The notes: a model not told the origin generated them from the letters alone. A stretch of DNA of 38,029 nt from Eggerthella sp. CAG:298 (GCA_000435675.1 FR895149.1:37748-75776), one strand, 5' to 3'; counted from the first letter of the stretch, positions 8,112 to 16,962 are shown. A program made the numbers and translations.

Positions 8112-9323
8112 CTAGCCCGCTTTGACCACGTTGGCCGCGATCAGCTCGTCGATCTGCTCAGGTGTGTAGCCGAGCTTGGTGAGCACATCGATGGTGTCGC
8201 CGCCTTGCTCAGGCATCGGACGCCATACTTGGCCTGGCGTCTGCTCGAAGCGCGGCATGGGGGAGAGGCCTTTGAAGGTGTCGCCATCTTTGGTCTCCCA
8301 TTCGATGAAGTTGCCACGCATCTTCATGTGCTCGTCTGCCACCATGTCCTCGAACTCATATACGCTCTGAGCAGCGATGCCTTGTTCTGCCAGGACATCT
8401 TCAAGCTCGAGCTTGGTGCGTTCAGAGAGCCACTTCTCGAGGCGCTTCTCGAACTCGGGCGCGATCGGCATGGAGAGCCATAGCGATGCCGTATCATCCG
8501 GCACCTCAGGCGACCCCCACACATCGCCCATGCCCAAGGTCTCGAGCATCCACTTGTTCTGGCGGATGCCGAAGAGGTTCAGCGCGATGAAGCCATCAGC
8601 GCATTTGTAGACGCCGATGCCGCAGAGGTTCTGGTTGCGAGCACCTGCGCGCGGCCACTTCACACCGTCGTTCAGGTAATCGACCAAGTAGTACTGGCTC
8701 ATATACATGATGCCCTCGTACATCGCCCAGTCGATGCTCTCGCCCTGACCAGTGCGCTCGACCTTGTGCAGTGCTGCGAGCGTTGCTGCGATCAACAGGT
8801 AGCTGTTGATGTAGTCACCGGAGTAGGGCATCGTGATCATGGGCTGCTCGGGCGTGCCGTTCTGGCAAGTGAAGCCAGCATACGGGCCGACCGTGCCATC
8901 GTAGGCGGCGCGCTTCACGCGGTCCGGGTCGCCATAGGCGCCGAATCCTGAGCAGTGCACGATGACGAGCTTGGGGTTCGCGGCCCACAGATCCTCGTCC
9001 GTGATGCCCTTGCGCTGCCAGGTGCCGCCCTTAGAAGACTCGAAGAAGATATCGGTGTCTGCGAGCATCTTCAAGAGCACTTCTTTGCCTTCGGGGGTGA
9101 ACTGGTTGAGCGCGACCGAGCGGCAGTTGCGGCGTTCAGCCTGAGCTGCGTTCTTCGCGTCGCGGACCGTATCGCCGTAGCCCGTGTTCTCGAGCCAGGT
9201 CACATCTGCGCCCCAGTCGGCCATGATGTTGCAGGCGCGCGGCACTGCTTCTTCCATGGCGGCGAAGACGACCTTCACATCATCCAAGACACCGAAGCTT
9301 GGTTTTTCAGTTGGGATTGCCAT
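8112..9323 (-). CDS. caiB: CaiB-like CoA-transferase (family III)
   Basis: The product is a 403-residue family III CoA-transferase, against 405 in E. coli CaiB. It should move CoA from gamma-butyrobetainyl-CoA (or crotonobetainyl-CoA) to carnitine, so that each turn of the cycle costs no ATP. The catalytic aspartate (Asp169 in E. coli) aligns with Asp170 in PYSGDY. Shared stretches include TDIFFESSKG, GITDEDLW, NPKLVIVHCSGFG, ALHKV, GQGESID and a C-terminus containing PGQVWRPMPEQGGDT. The ATG follows AAGGAGGAAC. It lies 42 bases after caiA, so the two are co-transcribed. The CaiB family also includes transferases for other acids, but the closeness to E. coli CaiB favours a betaine substrate. 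Confidence 0.88.
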   Translation of the reverse strand: MAIPTEKPSFGVLDDVKVVFAAMEEAVPRACNIMADWGADVTWLENTGYGDTVRDAKNAAQAERRNCRSVALNQFTPEGKEVLLKMLADTDIFFESSKGGTWQRKGITDEDLWAANPKLVIVHCSGFGAYGDPDRVKRAAYDGTVGPYAGFTCQNGTPEQPMITMPYSGDYINSYLLIAATLAALHKVERTGQGESIDWAMYEGIMYMSQYYLVDYLNDGVKWPRAGARNQNLCGIGVYKCADGFIALNLFGIRQNKWMLETLGMGDVWGSPEVPDDTASLWLSMPIAPEFEKRLEKWLSERTKLELEDVLAEQGIAAQSVYEFEDMVADEHMKMRGNFIEWETKDGDTFKGLSPMPRFEQTPGQVWRPMPEQGGDTIDVLTKLGYTPEQIDELIAANVVKAG

Positions 9324-9365
9324 GAGGTTCCTCCTTGTGGTTTCTCTTAGGTTCGAAGTTAAGGC

Positions 9366-10511
9366 TTAGCGATACTTCTTCAGAGCGTTCTTTGCAGTGG
9401 TGAGGATCATCATCTCGTCGGTACCACCGGAGATGCGGTCGACGCGCAGGTCACGCCAGAAGCGGTTGATGCGATGCTCGCTCGCGACCGAGATGCCGCC
9501 CATGATCTGCATGCCATCGTCGACTACCTTGAAGGCGGCGTTGGCGCAGTAGTACTTGCACATCGCTGCTTCGCCGGCATCGAATTCGCCATTGTTGTTA
9601 TCAGCGTTCCATGCTGCTTCGTAGAGCATGTTCTTCATGGCGTTCAGGCGAATGGTCATCTCGGTGATCTTGAGCTGGTTGAGCTGGAAACGACCGATGG
9701 TCTTGCCGAATGCCTCGCGCTGATTGGCATGGCGCAGCGCATCCTCATATGCGCAGATGGCGTTGCCGTAGTCGCAAGCACCTACCAGCCAACGCTCGAA
9801 GTTGAAGTCGGAGACGCCGCGGTTGAAGCCGTTGCCTTCCGTGCCGAAGATATCCGACTCATCGAGCTCCACGTCGTTGAAGTAGACCTCGCAGCAGCTA
9901 TCCATGCGAAGACCGAGCTTATCCAGCGGGCCCAGTTCGATGCCTGGCTTGCTCATGTCCACCATGAACTCGGTGAAGATGCTGGGGTCATCGGCGTTCT
10001 TCGCCATGACAACGAGCCATTTCACGCCCTTGGAGGAGGTGATGAAGGTCTTGGTGCCGTTCAGGTAGATGTGACCGTCGCGACGCTTGTAGTTAGTGGT
10101 GAGAGCAGAGACATCGGAGCCTGCGCCTGGTTCGGTGCAGGCGGAGTTCCAGATCTGCTCGCCGGTGCCCAGATAGGCCATGACCGCATCGATCTGCTCG
10201 GGCGTGCCTTCGCGGATGATGGTCTCGAAGCCGGGCAGCTGATAGAGCACGTAGGTGGGGCCGCCATACTGACCGAGCACCTCATAGACTGCCATAAGGG
10301 TGACCAGCGGCTGCTCAAGGCCGAGTCCGCCACGATCTTCGGGGAGCATGATCTGATCGAAACCGAGATCGCAGAGTCCCTTCACCCAGCGAAGCGGGTA
10401 CTCATGCTTTTCGTCGCATTCCTGGAAGTACTGATCCCAGGGCTCGCTTTCCATGTACTCACGATAAGCCTGGACGATGAGTTCCTGGTCGACGCTTAGT
10501 TTGAAATCCAT
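9366..10511 (-). CDS. caiA: CaiA-like crotonobetainyl-CoA reductase (acyl-CoA dehydrogenase family)
   Basis: The product is a 381-residue FAD enzyme (E. coli CaiA has 380). It should reduce crotonobetainyl-CoA to gamma-butyrobetainyl-CoA as the electron-accepting step. Motifs: TEPGAGSDV (127-135) for FAD/substrate contact, KLGLRMDSCCE (198-208), GRFQLNQLKI (273-282), and the C-terminal signature FWRDLRVDRISGGTDEM (351-367). It resembles E. coli CaiA along its whole length. A strong AAAAGGAGG precedes the ATG. In E. coli the electrons come through FixABCX flavoproteins. No ETF genes are visible in this window, so the donor must be encoded elsewhere or differ. Confidence 0.88.
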   Translation of the reverse strand: MDFKLSVDQELIVQAYREYMESEPWDQYFQECDEKHEYPLRWVKGLCDLGFDQIMLPEDRGGLGLEQPLVTLMAVYEVLGQYGGPTYVLYQLPGFETIIREGTPEQIDAVMAYLGTGEQIWNSACTEPGAGSDVSALTTNYKRRDGHIYLNGTKTFITSSKGVKWLVVMAKNADDPSIFTEFMVDMSKPGIELGPLDKLGLRMDSCCEVYFNDVELDESDIFGTEGNGFNRGVSDFNFERWLVGACDYGNAICAYEDALRHANQREAFGKTIGRFQLNQLKITEMTIRLNAMKNMLYEAAWNADNNNGEFDAGEAAMCKYYCANAAFKVVDDGMQIMGGISVASEHRINRFWRDLRVDRISGGTDEMMILTTAKNALKKYR

Positions 10512-10570
10512 TGTTTTCCTCCTTTTGGGGTGCTACTGCGCGCTGCGCGGTAACAAACTTCTTCCTTATT

Positions 10571-10615
10571 GTCTTGGAGGAGTTCACTGTTTACCCCCGT
10601 GAACCACCTCAAGAC
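10571..10615 (-). repeat. Long intercistronic hairpin between the esterase gene and caiA
   Basis: GTCTTGGAGGAGTTCAC (10571-10587) and GTGAACCACCTCAAGAC (10599-10615) are inverted 17-base arms that match at 13 positions, with an 11-base loop. No U-tract follows on the minus strand. A smaller stem GCTTGC/GCAAGC lies at about 10624-10642. Confidence 0.6.
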
Positions 10616-10670
10616 GATCGCCAGCTTGCCTTCATAGCAAGCGTGTCGCTAGTGGGGTAGGGCGGCCGTG

Positions 10671-11684
10671 CTAGGCAAGACCGGGTTCTGCGATGCCAAC
10701 CTGCTCCTTGAAGAAGGTGGCGCCGTGCTCGAGCGCATCGTTAGCTGCATCGAGCGCTTTGGTGTAATGCAAGAATGCATGGATCACGCCTTCGAACATC
10801 TCGAAGCGATAGGGGATCGCATACTGATCGCAGATGGCTGCGAGTGTGCTCGAGTCATCGCGCAGCGGGTCATACTCTGCTGCTGCGATATAGCATGCAG
10901 GCATGTCGTGCGTCATATCGTTCAAGAAGAGATTCGCATAAGGCGAGGTCTTCAGCTCTTCGATGTCGTTCGCATAGAGCTGCTGATAGAACATCCAGTC
11001 CTCTTCGGCAAGGCCATCCCAAGGGCCACCGAGCAAGCGCATGGAGCCCGAATCGGTAAGGCCGAACCAGCCGTAGTAGAGCAGCAGGCACTTGATATGA
11101 GCGATCGAATCGGTGGTGTCGCGCAGATAGAAGGTTGCGGCCAGGTTCAGATGCGCACCACCTGAATCGCCTGCGAACCCCATGCGCTCGGTATCGATGC
11201 CATAGGCTGCTCCTTCTTCGTGCAAGAACTGCGCAACGAAGGCGACCTCCTCCACGGCTGAAGGGAATTTCGCTTCAGGGGAGAGGCGGTAATCGACTGC
11301 CACGACGATCGCGCCTGTATTGCGGGCGAGGATGCGGCAGATGCGATCATGGGTGTCAAGGTTGCCGAGAACGAAGCCGCCTCCGTGCACGTAGACGATA
11401 ACCGGACTGGTTGGACTTTGAGCTTCCTTGCCAGCAAGCGCTTCGTCGGTCGGATAGTAGAAGCGTACTGCCATGGGGCCATGAGGGCCGGTGAGCTCTT
11501 CATCGAAGGAGAGCTTCATGACCGGGCCGCCTTCTACCCAGAATTCACGGCCGAGCACGTAGTTCTCACGCATGACATCGAATCCGACCGAGGTGTCATT
11601 CGCATCACCGGCGAGGGTGGCCTCTTTCGCGAGGATCGCCTTCATCTGAGGATTGATGCGAGCCAGTACATCAAGCTTGTTCAC
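10671..11684 (-). CDS. HSL-type alpha/beta-hydrolase (esterase)
   Basis: The product is a 337-residue hormone-sensitive-lipase-family (bacterial family IV) esterase. The oxyanion motif is HGGGF (100-104). The catalytic triad reads as Ser174 in GDSGG (172-176), Asp272 in YDPLRDDS and His302 in GVIHAFLH. The DYRLSPEAKFPSAVEE block is typical. There is no signal peptide, so it is cytoplasmic. The start is GTG, with AAGGAG about six bases upstream. It lies between an MFS transporter gene and caiA in one minus-strand series. E. coli cai operons have no such gene. A possible role is to free carnitine from acyl-carnitine esters before CoA activation; this is inferred from context only. Confidence 0.88.
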   Translation of the reverse strand: MNKLDVLARINPQMKAILAKEATLAGDANDTSVGFDVMRENYVLGREFWVEGGPVMKLSFDEELTGPHGPMAVRFYYPTDEALAGKEAQSPTSPVIVYVHGGGFVLGNLDTHDRICRILARNTGAIVVAVDYRLSPEAKFPSAVEEVAFVAQFLHEEGAAYGIDTERMGFAGDSGGAHLNLAATFYLRDTTDSIAHIKCLLLYYGWFGLTDSGSMRLLGGPWDGLAEEDWMFYQQLYANDIEELKTSPYANLFLNDMTHDMPACYIAAAEYDPLRDDSSTLAAICDQYAIPYRFEMFEGVIHAFLHYTKALDAANDALEHGATFFKEQVGIAEPGLA

Positions 11685-11704
11685 GAGTTTCTCCTTCTTT
11701 GGGT

Positions 11705-11731
11705 GGGGTGCCTTCGGTGGGAAGGCACCCC
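11705..11731 (-). repeat. Perfect intercistronic hairpin between the MFS and esterase genes
   Basis: GGGGTGCCTTC (11705-11715) and GAAGGCACCCC (11721-11731) form a perfect 11-bp stem with a 5-base loop. It ends a few bases before the ribosome site of the esterase gene. It lacks a U-tract in the minus-strand transcript (CACCCCAAAG follows). Confidence 0.7.
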
Positions 11732-11813
11732 TTTGGACGGTAGATTGAGCAGAGACAGTGGGGAGTTTGTTCGGTGATCGTGTCTCAAGATCACCTGATC
11801 GAGCGTGCGAACC

Positions 11814-13145
11814 TTACGCTTCTTGCGCTTGCACGTCCGCTTCGATCTCTGATTCGACTTCTTCCTCGATGATGTCGTTGCGGTGCTTCTTGATGGAGCG
11901 GAGCAACATGACCAGGCAGAAGATGCCGACCACTGCCAGACCGATCTCGATACCGAAGATGCCGTTGAAGGCTGCGGTACCCTGAGCGTCGATCATGGAT
12001 CCATACCAGGTGTGGATGAAGACGTCGGGCAGGAAGCCGATCACTGAGAGCAGGCCAGCTGCCGTACCGAAGATCTGCATGGGGATCTTCACTTCGGAGA
12101 GCGGGGACGAACCGATCGAGAACGCGCCGTAGGTTGCGAAGCCGAACAGTACGACCATGATGGATACGATGATGGCTGCATTAGGATCATGCGGATAGAA
12201 GATGAATCCTATCAGTACTGCGATCGCGAGGACGAATCCGCCGATGATCGCCTTCGAAGGACTCTTGATCTTCGTCGCTATGAAGCCGACGATCGGGCCA
12301 GCCAGAAGACCAATACCATAGGTACGGATGAGGCCGATCACGTTAACGAGGTTGCCATCTGCATTGAAGCACTGGGTCAGATACGGCGTGGTGTAGGTAG
12401 CGCCCTGATAGACCGCGTACACGCAGAAGTAAGCGACGCATGCCCAGATAACACCGGGGTGCTTGAAAGCTTGCACTGCCTCAGCGAGGCTGAAGAGCTT
12501 CGCATTCTTGTTGATCTCGCCTTTGAAGTCGGGGATCAAGAAGAAAGCGATGATGCCCAGAACCGCGATGATCACTGCCAAGAAGATCAGCATGACCTGA
12601 ACACCGGTGGCAGCATTCGCGATGGATGCGATGATGCCCGCGTTGATGAGGCCGAGCACGAGGCCGGTAACACCATAGATAGAGTAGGAGATACCGATCT
12701 TGGACGCGTATTCATCCTCTTCGCAGCAGAGCCTGACGACCTTGAAGCGCGTGCCCCACCAGATGAGGATGGAGGTGACGCCCATGGCGACGAAGAGCGC
12801 GAAACAGACTTGCACCGAAGGAAGCGTGGCGTAGATCGCTACCAAGACCGCTGTGGTCAAGAAGCCGACCGTTGCCAGGGTACGCATGCGGAACTTGTCA
12901 GCTACGATGCCTGAAGGTAGATAACAGATCATCGCCGCGATGCCGTAGGCAGATACCATGAGACCGAGGTCTGCATTGGAACAGCCGAGTGCTTGCATCA
13001 GCGGATCATAGAATACATTCTTCAAATACATTGGTGCGTAGATGATCGATGATCCCATCGAGATCAAGATCACGAGCGCCCACTTGTGGAGCGTTGAGAT
13101 GTCGCGGTACGTCACCTCACCTTTGCTCTTTGCTAGGAGTGACAT
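11814..13145 (-). CDS. MFS transporter, first gene of the cai series
   Basis: The product is a 443-residue, 12-helix major facilitator protein. The cytoplasmic loop after helix 2 reads PSGIVADKFRMR, a weak form of the MFS motif A. The C-terminus is a charged tail rich in Glu (about 420-443). It starts ATG with AAAGGGG seven bases upstream. It is the promoter-proximal gene of the minus-strand series and divergent from the LuxR gene, so it is the most directly regulated gene. E. coli uses the BCCT antiporter CaiT for carnitine/gamma-butyrobetaine exchange. No BCCT gene is present here, so this protein, the YaaU-like protein or both may take over that role. The subfamily is not certain; it has some feel of YihN-like carriers. 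Confidence 0.82.
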   Translation of the reverse strand: MSLLAKSKGEVTYRDISTLHKWALVILISMGSSIIYAPMYLKNVFYDPLMQALGCSNADLGLMVSAYGIAAMICYLPSGIVADKFRMRTLATVGFLTTAVLVAIYATLPSVQVCFALFVAMGVTSILIWWGTRFKVVRLCCEEDEYASKIGISYSIYGVTGLVLGLINAGIIASIANAATGVQVMLIFLAVIIAVLGIIAFFLIPDFKGEINKNAKLFSLAEAVQAFKHPGVIWACVAYFCVYAVYQGATYTTPYLTQCFNADGNLVNVIGLIRTYGIGLLAGPIVGFIATKIKSPSKAIIGGFVLAIAVLIGFIFYPHDPNAAIIVSIMVVLFGFATYGAFSIGSSPLSEVKIPMQIFGTAAGLLSVIGFLPDVFIHTWYGSMIDAQGTAAFNGIFGIEIGLAVVGIFCLVMLLRSIKKHRNDIIEEEVESEIEADVQAQEA

Positions 13146-13363
13146 TAGCGTCCCCTTTCCTTTTTCCTTGGCTACTCTTCAGAGTGCCGCCTTCTGTTTC
13201 CCCTCTGCTTACTTCGTTTTACGTTCGTTCGTTATCTCATAGTGCCCAGTTTTGCGATCTGTTGTTCGTATGTCGCTTTGCTTTGATTCGTTCGCGAACT
13301 GGATCTTATGAACCAACGAAAAAGACGTAAGCTGCCAGCATTTACCGACGGGATCATCTTGAT

Positions 13364-13375
13364 TGAACGCGTTCA
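13364..13375. promoter_or_regulatory. 12-bp palindrome in the divergent cai/luxR control region
   Basis: TGAACGCGTTCA is a perfect palindrome in the 435-base gap (13146-13580) between the divergent transporter and LuxR genes. A smaller palindrome GTTCGCGAAC lies at 13290-13299. They are candidate operators; no regulator is assigned. The gap contains no gene I can support. Confidence 0.4.
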
Positions 13376-13379
13376 TGAG

Positions 13380-13395
13380 CGCATCACCTGATGCG
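13380..13395. promoter_or_regulatory. Inverted repeat beside a minus-strand -10 candidate
   Basis: CGCATCA-CC-TGATGCG has perfect 7-bp arms two bases apart. Four bases further (13400-13405), CATAAT on the minus strand matches TATAAT at five of six positions. If this is the -10 box of the transporter-cai series, the dyad covers the transcription start. No good -35 box is seen. Confidence 0.35.
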
Positions 13396-13490
13396 AGGGA
13401 TTATGAGGTTGCGACCAAAGTGGGGAGTGGACTTTTTTTGGTGAGCGAGCGACATACTAAAAAACTAGTGATGCTCCTGAGCTTATGTTC

Positions 13491-13509
13491 TGTATGCTGA
13501 TACTATACA
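13491..13509 (+). promoter_or_regulatory. Extended -10 promoter and overlapping dyad for the LuxR gene
   Basis: TGATACTAT (13498-13506) fits an extended -10 box, but the -35 region is poor. TGTAT-N9-ATACA (13491-13495 and 13505-13509) is an inverted repeat lying across it. This arrangement would allow control of the LuxR gene by a dimeric regulator, including itself. The predicted leader is about 65-70 bases. Confidence 0.3.
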
Positions 13510-13580
13510 TAGAATGAAAATCCGACGAATAAACAGCGTGCGTTCGTTTTGAGGAAGGGTAGCGAAAAAGGTAGATCACT

Positions 13581-15104
13581 ATGCAAGATACTCGATCAGC
13601 TCTTGACGAAGTGGAAGAGCATGAGCCGATTCAGAGTGTTGACGAGAACACTTTGGGCGAATCACCAAAAAATGCTACGAGACAACCCGTTGTTGATCGC
13701 TTGATGACCGTTCATCCAGCGCTCAAGTACCTTGGTTTCTCGCTTTTGATGGCCTATCACTATCTGATGTGGTTTTGCCCGTCGAGCTTCTTCAAGACCG
13801 ACCTTTTGGCTGCGAGCGTTACGGTGGCATGGCTTTGGAATCTGGTCGGTACGGCATTCTTCATGATCGTTGCTGTGGTCCTCTTGGGGCGCAAGCGACA
13901 TCTTTCTGATTACCCGTGGGTCATGAGGATCGTTACGGTGCTTCTGATCGTTGCGACCGCATTGTTGCTCTATGGGGCGCCTATCACGAGCTCTTCCTAT
14001 GTGATCTACATATTCAGCTTCATCGCCGGCGGTCTTGAGGGCCTGATGTGGATCTTATGGGGCGAATCCTTGACACGCGCGCGAGCGAACTTCTCGGTGG
14101 TGCATATCGGCACCACGTTCGGCGCGACCGTGTTGGTGGTGATGGTCGTAAGCCTGTTCGTTCCTGCTGATTTCTCGCCGCTCTTCGTCATGTTGCTCGC
14201 AGCGCTGTCGGGCGTGTTCCTCTATGCGCATAAGAAGATTCCTACAACCTACCCCGTGCTCTTGCCGCGCGATACGGTCAAGCCAACCTTTTCGAGCGTA
14301 TTGGCGGTCTGTAGCGTTGGATGCTTTACGGGCGTTGCTTGCTATTACTTGGTGGCGATCGTACCGTGGGAGCATTTTGCGGTAGGAGAGCACATCTTCG
14401 TGATCGGGGTGGTAACGGGCGCCCTGCTCATCCTGCTCGTCTCAGGGCTTTCGGTGCTCTTCAAGGCGAAGGCTTCGATGTTCAAGCTCTTCCCGTACTA
14501 TTTGGTCTTCGCTATCGTGGGACTTACCTTGTTCCAGAGTCACGAATCGCTCTATCCGCTCGCTTTCGTGGTGGGTTTGAGCGTGTCATCGCTCTTGGAG
14601 ATCTCGCTCATCATGTACTTCGGAACGCTCATGCGCCGTGGCTTCTTCGCGCCGGCGCTCGCGGTCACGTTCTCGGTCGCTTCGATCCGTATCGGCATCG
14701 CGCTAGGAAATTGCCTCGGGCTCTTCTACGAACGTCATGCTGATATCGCGCAGTTTGCGGTCACGCCCACCACGCTCATCTTCATCTGTGTCCTGGCGTT
14801 CGTGCTGGTGCCGGTCGGGAAGCTGGAACCGCGTTTCATTGCGCTCACTACGGCGCCCGTTGCTCCTTCGCAGATCGATACGATCTGCTCCCAGATCATC
14901 GCAGAGTTCAAGCTCTCCGAGCGTGAAGGCCAGATCCTGAAGTTGATCGCGCGGGGCAATACCGTGAACAGTATTGCGAACAAGCTGGTCATCTCTCCGC
15001 ATACGGTCAACACGCATATTCGGCACATCTACGACAAGGTCGGCATCCATAAGCGCGGCGAGCTGCTCGAATACATCAACATGAAGAAAGAAGAGCAAGT
15101 CTAG
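13581..15104 (+). CDS. LuxR-family regulator with 12-helix membrane N-terminus
   Basis: The product has 507 residues. Residues 1-45 are acidic and hydrophilic. About 12 membrane helices then occupy residues 46-425, resembling a transporter-like sensor fold. The C-terminal 60 residues are a LuxR/GerE helix-turn-helix (LSEREGQILKLIARGNTVNS, then HTVNTHIRHIYDKVGIHKR; about 445-496). Such membrane-bound LuxR proteins are numerous in Eggerthellaceae. They are thought to sense small molecules and switch on adjacent catabolic genes. It is divergent from the transporter-esterase-cai series across a 435-base gap with several dyads, so the natural target is that series. No phosphorylation receiver domain is present. 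The ligand, perhaps carnitine or crotonobetaine, is inferred from context only. Confidence 0.9.
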   Translation: MQDTRSALDEVEEHEPIQSVDENTLGESPKNATRQPVVDRLMTVHPALKYLGFSLLMAYHYLMWFCPSSFFKTDLLAASVTVAWLWNLVGTAFFMIVAVVLLGRKRHLSDYPWVMRIVTVLLIVATALLLYGAPITSSSYVIYIFSFIAGGLEGLMWILWGESLTRARANFSVVHIGTTFGATVLVVMVVSLFVPADFSPLFVMLLAALSGVFLYAHKKIPTTYPVLLPRDTVKPTFSSVLAVCSVGCFTGVACYYLVAIVPWEHFAVGEHIFVIGVVTGALLILLVSGLSVLFKAKASMFKLFPYYLVFAIVGLTLFQSHESLYPLAFVVGLSVSSLLEISLIMYFGTLMRRGFFAPALAVTFSVASIRIGIALGNCLGLFYERHADIAQFAVTPTTLIFICVLAFVLVPVGKLEPRFIALTTAPVAPSQIDTICSQIIAEFKLSEREGQILKLIARGNTVNSIANKLVISPHTVNTHIRHIYDKVGIHKRGELLEYINMKKEEQV

Positions 15105-15261
15105 TGCGCGTTCAGGTAAGCGGGTGCTGAACCACGCTGCTCTGTGCCTCGCAGTAAGCAACGGATGGAAATGGCGTGCGTTGCGTCTTGGGTGCTATCT
15201 CAGCATCGAGTAGAGATGCAACGCATAAGCTTAGAAAGCACAAATAGAAAGAAGGTAGGAT

Positions 15262-16962
15262 ATGAAAGTGGTCATCGTTGGTGGAGTAGCGGGCGGCGCG
15301 ACGGCGGCAGCACGTCTCCGACGGTTGAACGAGCACGCGCAGATCATCGTGTTCGAACGCTCGGGCTATGTTTCCTATGCCAACTGCGGCTTGCCTTACT
15401 TTATCGGTGGCACCATCGCCGAACCTTCTGCGCTCACGCTCCAGACGCCGGAGAGCTTCCGCGCGCGTTTCGATGCGGACATGCGCGTGAACCACGAGGT
15501 GACCGCGCTCGACGTTCAGGCGAAGATGCTCACCGTGAAGAACCTGCTTACGGGCGAGGTGTTCGAGGAGTTCTACGACAAGCTCATCCTCTCGCCTGGT
15601 GCGAAGCCCACGCAGCCACGCCTTCCCGGAGTGGGGCTCGAACATGTCTTCACGTTGCGTACCGTGGAAGACACGTTCCGCATGAAGGACTTCATCGACG
15701 CGCATCATCCGCGCACAGCCGTGATCGCGGGTGGTGGCTTCATCGGTCTTGAGCTGGCTGAGAATATGCGCGAGATCGGCATGGAGGTCACCATCGTTCA
15801 GCGCCCGCAGCAGCTCATGAAGCCCTTCGACCCCGATATGGCGGCATTCATCCATGCTGAAGCGCGCAAGCACGGCATCAAGCTAGCGCTCGGTCATACC
15901 GTGGAAGGCTTTCGTGAGACGGGTGATGGCGTGGAGATGCTCTTAGCGGATACCGATCCGATCCCGGCTGACATGGTAGTGCTAGCCATCGGTGTCACGC
16001 CTGATACGCATCTCGCGAGCGAGGCAGGTCTTGCGATGGGCGTGCGCGGTAGCATCTTAGTGAACGACCATATGGAAACATCCGCACCCGATGTTTACGC
16101 GGTGGGCGATGCGGTGCAGGTGAAGCACCTGGTGACCGGCGAAGAGACGCTCATCTCGCTGGCGGGTCCCGCGAACAAGCAAGGGCGTATCGCGGCTGAC
16201 AACATCTGCGGGATCCCGAGCACCTATCGCGGTTCGCAGGGGAGCAGTGTCATCAAGGTCTTCGACATCACTGCGGCTTCCACAGGTGTCAATGAGACAG
16301 TGGCGAAGGCGGCGGGGCTTGCGGTCGATCACGTGATCCTCTCGCCTATGAGCCACGCGGGTTACTATCCGGGTGGTAAGCTCATGACCATGAAAGTGGT
16401 GTTCGAGAAGGAGACGTATCGCCTGCTCGGTGCACAGATCGTGGGGTATGAGGGCGTTGACAAGCGCATCGATGTGCTGGCAACGGCTATCTTCGCAGGC
16501 CTGCGCGCGACCGATCTTAAGGATCTCGATCTGGCTTATGCGCCACCGTATTCGTCGGCGAAGGATCCGGTGAACATGGCGGGCTTCATGATCGAGAACA
16601 TCGAAGAGGGCATCGTGAAGCAGTGGTACTTAGGCCAGCTTGAAGAGCTGCAGGATCGAAGCGAGCGCGGAGAGGTCACGCTGCTCGATGTACGTACACC
16701 TGCCGAGATCGCGCACGGGCGCATTCCTGGGTTCGTGAACATCCCGCTCGATTCCTTGCGCGAACGTGTGGGAGAGTTAGATCGCGAAAAGCCCGTCTAC
16801 GTGATCTGCCAGAGTGGTCTGCGTAGCTATGTGGCGTGTCGCATCCTGGCGGGCAATGGCTTTGATGCATACAACTTCGCAGGAGGTTTCCGCTATTTCG
16901 AGACTGTGGTGAGAGATCGAGCGCTCATCGAAGCAGCCTTCCCGTGTGGGGCTGATCAGTAG
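15262..16962 (+). CDS. CoA-disulfide reductase fused to a rhodanese domain
   Basis: The product has 566 residues. The N-terminal 450 are a pyridine-nucleotide-disulfide oxidoreductase with a FAD motif at 4-14 (VIVGGVAGGAT), a second nucleotide-binding motif AGGGFIGLELAE (156-167), and the single redox cysteine of the CoA-disulfide reductase group at Cys42 (SYANCGLPYFIGG). The C-terminal 100 residues are a rhodanese domain with LLDVRTPAE and active-site Cys516 in CQSGLRS. Enzymes of this architecture reduce CoA-disulfide or CoA-bound persulfide/polysulfide with NAD(P)H. Next to a CoA-thioester cluster it may keep CoA reduced, but it need not belong to that pathway. It follows the LuxR gene by 157 bases; the ribosome site AAGGTAGG precedes the ATG. 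Confidence 0.9.
   Translation: MKVVIVGGVAGGATAAARLRRLNEHAQIIVFERSGYVSYANCGLPYFIGGTIAEPSALTLQTPESFRARFDADMRVNHEVTALDVQAKMLTVKNLLTGEVFEEFYDKLILSPGAKPTQPRLPGVGLEHVFTLRTVEDTFRMKDFIDAHHPRTAVIAGGGFIGLELAENMREIGMEVTIVQRPQQLMKPFDPDMAAFIHAEARKHGIKLALGHTVEGFRETGDGVEMLLADTDPIPADMVVLAIGVTPDTHLASEAGLAMGVRGSILVNDHMETSAPDVYAVGDAVQVKHLVTGEETLISLAGPANKQGRIAADNICGIPSTYRGSQGSSVIKVFDITAASTGVNETVAKAAGLAVDHVILSPMSHAGYYPGGKLMTMKVVFEKETYRLLGAQIVGYEGVDKRIDVLATAIFAGLRATDLKDLDLAYAPPYSSAKDPVNMAGFMIENIEEGIVKQWYLGQLEELQDRSERGEVTLLDVRTPAEIAHGRIPGFVNIPLDSLRERVGELDREKPVYVICQSGLRSYVACRILAGNGFDAYNFAGGFRYFETVVRDRALIEAAFPCGADQ

Noticed and set aside
9474..10499. 341-codon + strand open frame
   Set aside because: Antisense shadow of caiA, which is a clear full-length family member.
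12189..12914. 241-codon + strand open frame with many Asp/Glu/Arg
   Set aside because: Antisense to the first MFS gene. Its composition is that of a reversed membrane protein.
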